64,000 bases of DNA from Phymorhynchus buccinoides (Eukaryota > Mollusca > Gastropoda > Neogastropoda > Raphitomidae): positions 27,230,437 to 27,294,436 of the forward strand of contig CM065691.1 of assembly GCA_017654935.2 (NCBI GenBank), written 5' to 3'. The notes below the pieces were generated by a model. It did no database searches and was not told the origin of the DNA. It worked only from the letters and a program-made list of their open reading frames with translations. Made by a program: the position numbers and the translations under genes. Every line of letters starts with the position of its first letter. The first letter of the stretch is position 1. This document shows, piece after piece, positions 62,851-64,000 of this stretch.

Positions 62851-63106
62851 AAGAGGAGGGCAGTCTTGGGAAACTTATAGCTATTAATGTGGTTTATACC
62901 ATTACCAGACAGAGGGATTTCCCCCTGACCTTACCGATCTTCTAGATTTTATTCTGCTTGGATTAGTAGACAGCATCGTGTTCACGCATTGTTTGTTGAG
63001 CCTGTTTAGGATAATTCGTTTTACATGTTATTTAGTGGAGTTGTGCATCTTTTACAGTTCAAAAGGTTAGCGTGGTAATTGAAAGTGTCTTTAAAAAAGA
63101 CTGTGC

Positions 63107-63185
63107 TTTGTATGTGTGTGCTGTGTGTGTGCTTTGTATGTGCTTTGTGTGTGTGTACTGTGTGTGTGCTTTGTGTGTGTGTGTG

Positions 63186-63218
<33 letters not shown>

Positions 63219-63385
63219 TTGTGTGTGTGTACTGTGTGTGTGTGTGCTTTGTGTGTGTGTGCTTTGTATGTGTGTGCTTTGTGTGTGTGTGTGTGTGCTT
63301 TGTGTGTGTGTGTGCTTTGTGTGTGTGTGCTTTGTGTGTGTGTGTGTGTGTGTGTGTGCTTTATATGTGTGTGCTGTGTGTGTGC

Positions 63386-63424
<39 letters not shown>

Positions 63425-63495
63425 CGTGCGTGCGCGTGCGCGCGCGTGTATGTGTGTGTGTTTGTGTGTGCGTGCGCGCGCGTGTGTGCGTGTTT
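63107..63495. repeat. (GT)n array with GCTTT/GCTGT modules
   Basis: GT runs broken every 10-20 bp by GCTTTGTGT, GCTGTGTGT or TACTGTGTG, then GCGT-rich sequence. Confidence 0.95.
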
Positions 63496-63856
63496 CCACC
63501 GTAAATTATACCGTTACCATTAGTTTTCTCTCAATAAACAGATTGTCGGACGCTCAACCCTAGCAAGCAATATAGATATCAGTGGGAACTGTCAAGTCAA
63601 CTTGATTTACCTAACCAGATACATGATCAAAAGCCACGAAATGTGATATTTTGTGAGTGGATTGGCGGGGTTCTGTGTTTCAGTTGCAGAGCAACTTTCT
63701 CATTAAAGGGTCGTAAATAGACTGAATTTAACAGTATTGCAAAGGGCGGTTTCGTTTCATGAACGCACCTAATACTGACTGTTAAACTTCTATGAGTGGT
63801 CCTGCACGGGAGTTGAATTCCTTGTTGCATAGATAGAATGAAGCTTGATAGCTTAA

Positions 63857-64000
63857 GCGCCAGCCACACGTCAGCTAAAATCGTACGACTATACGATACG
63901 ATTCGATCACGTGAACTCGAATCACGAATTACATTTGTTCTTGGAGACCACGTGATCGAATCGTATTGTACAGTCATGCGATTTTAACTTATGCGTGGCT
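63857..64000. mobile_element. MITE family D (copy 2, cut by window end)
   Basis: TTAA at 63853-63856, then GCGCCAGCCACACGTCAGC. The left arm matches 13189-13242, the centre is enlarged by about 30 bp, and the right arm is diverged (TTTTAACTTATGCGTGGCT) and stops 3-4 bases short of the expected end. Confidence 0.85.

Overview
The window looks like non-coding, repeat-dense nuclear DNA from an invertebrate animal. I lean towards a marine mollusc, possibly a gastropod, but this is an inference. Supporting signs are an AT-rich background, very long dinucleotide tracts, TTAGGG-type interstitial telomere repeats, L2/CR1-like LINE tails ending in (ATT)n, a tRNA-headed SINE of a type common in invertebrates, and a Tc1-like transposon. 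I found no bacterial-style operons, rRNA, CRISPR array or clear host protein-coding gene. Most long open frames are by-products of microsatellites and minisatellites. A few short stretches have exon-like features (open frame plus splice or polyadenylation signals) and are listed with low confidence.

The only intact gene I can name is a 341-residue Tc1/mariner-superfamily transposase (DD34E) on the minus strand at 43368-44393. It sits inside a complete 1.63 kb element with matching ends and TA flanks. Decayed coding remnants are an L2/CR1-like reverse transcriptase C-terminus (15.3-16.1 kb), a second such remnant (34.7-35.3 kb), another non-LTR RT C-terminus (33.9-34.3 kb), and a 5'-truncated RNase H plus zinc-knuckle end of a non-LTR element (57.0-57.7 kb).

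Layout. 0-5 kb: AT-rich DNA with foldback elements, a LINE tail, GT repeats and a GC-rich island. 5-15 kb: several copies of a dispersed ~0.65 kb repeat (family A), a 29-bp minisatellite and a perfect palindromic MITE. 15-18.4 kb: LINE remnant, a 46-bp satellite with three-unit higher-order structure, a 145-bp duplication, GA tracts. 18.5-24 kb: a cluster of TTAA-flanked MITEs (families B, C, G). 24-36 kb: mostly anonymous AT-rich DNA with a SINE, duplications and LINE fragments. 36-42 kb: weak exon candidates, a 28-bp minisatellite open in all three minus frames, a 43-bp G tract. 43-45 kb: the Tc1 element between AT/GT microsatellites. 47-49.3 kb: two unrelated foldback elements that each contain telomeric repeats, beside CT/GT tracts. 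49.3-53.4 kb: minisatellites, family C MITEs, and a 1.34 kb TIR element with TA flanks inserted into a family B MITE. 53.6-64 kb: microsatellites, two pairs of inverted repeats, a piggyBac-like MITE, the RNase H remnant, SINE copies and a second family D palindrome cut by the window end.

The parts do not form a pathway. The window records repeated transposition, nested insertion and tandem amplification. Its most unusual points are foldback elements with telomeric DNA in the loop or arms, a satellite unit resembling the end of a dispersed repeat, and at least four TTAA-associated short-element families close together.
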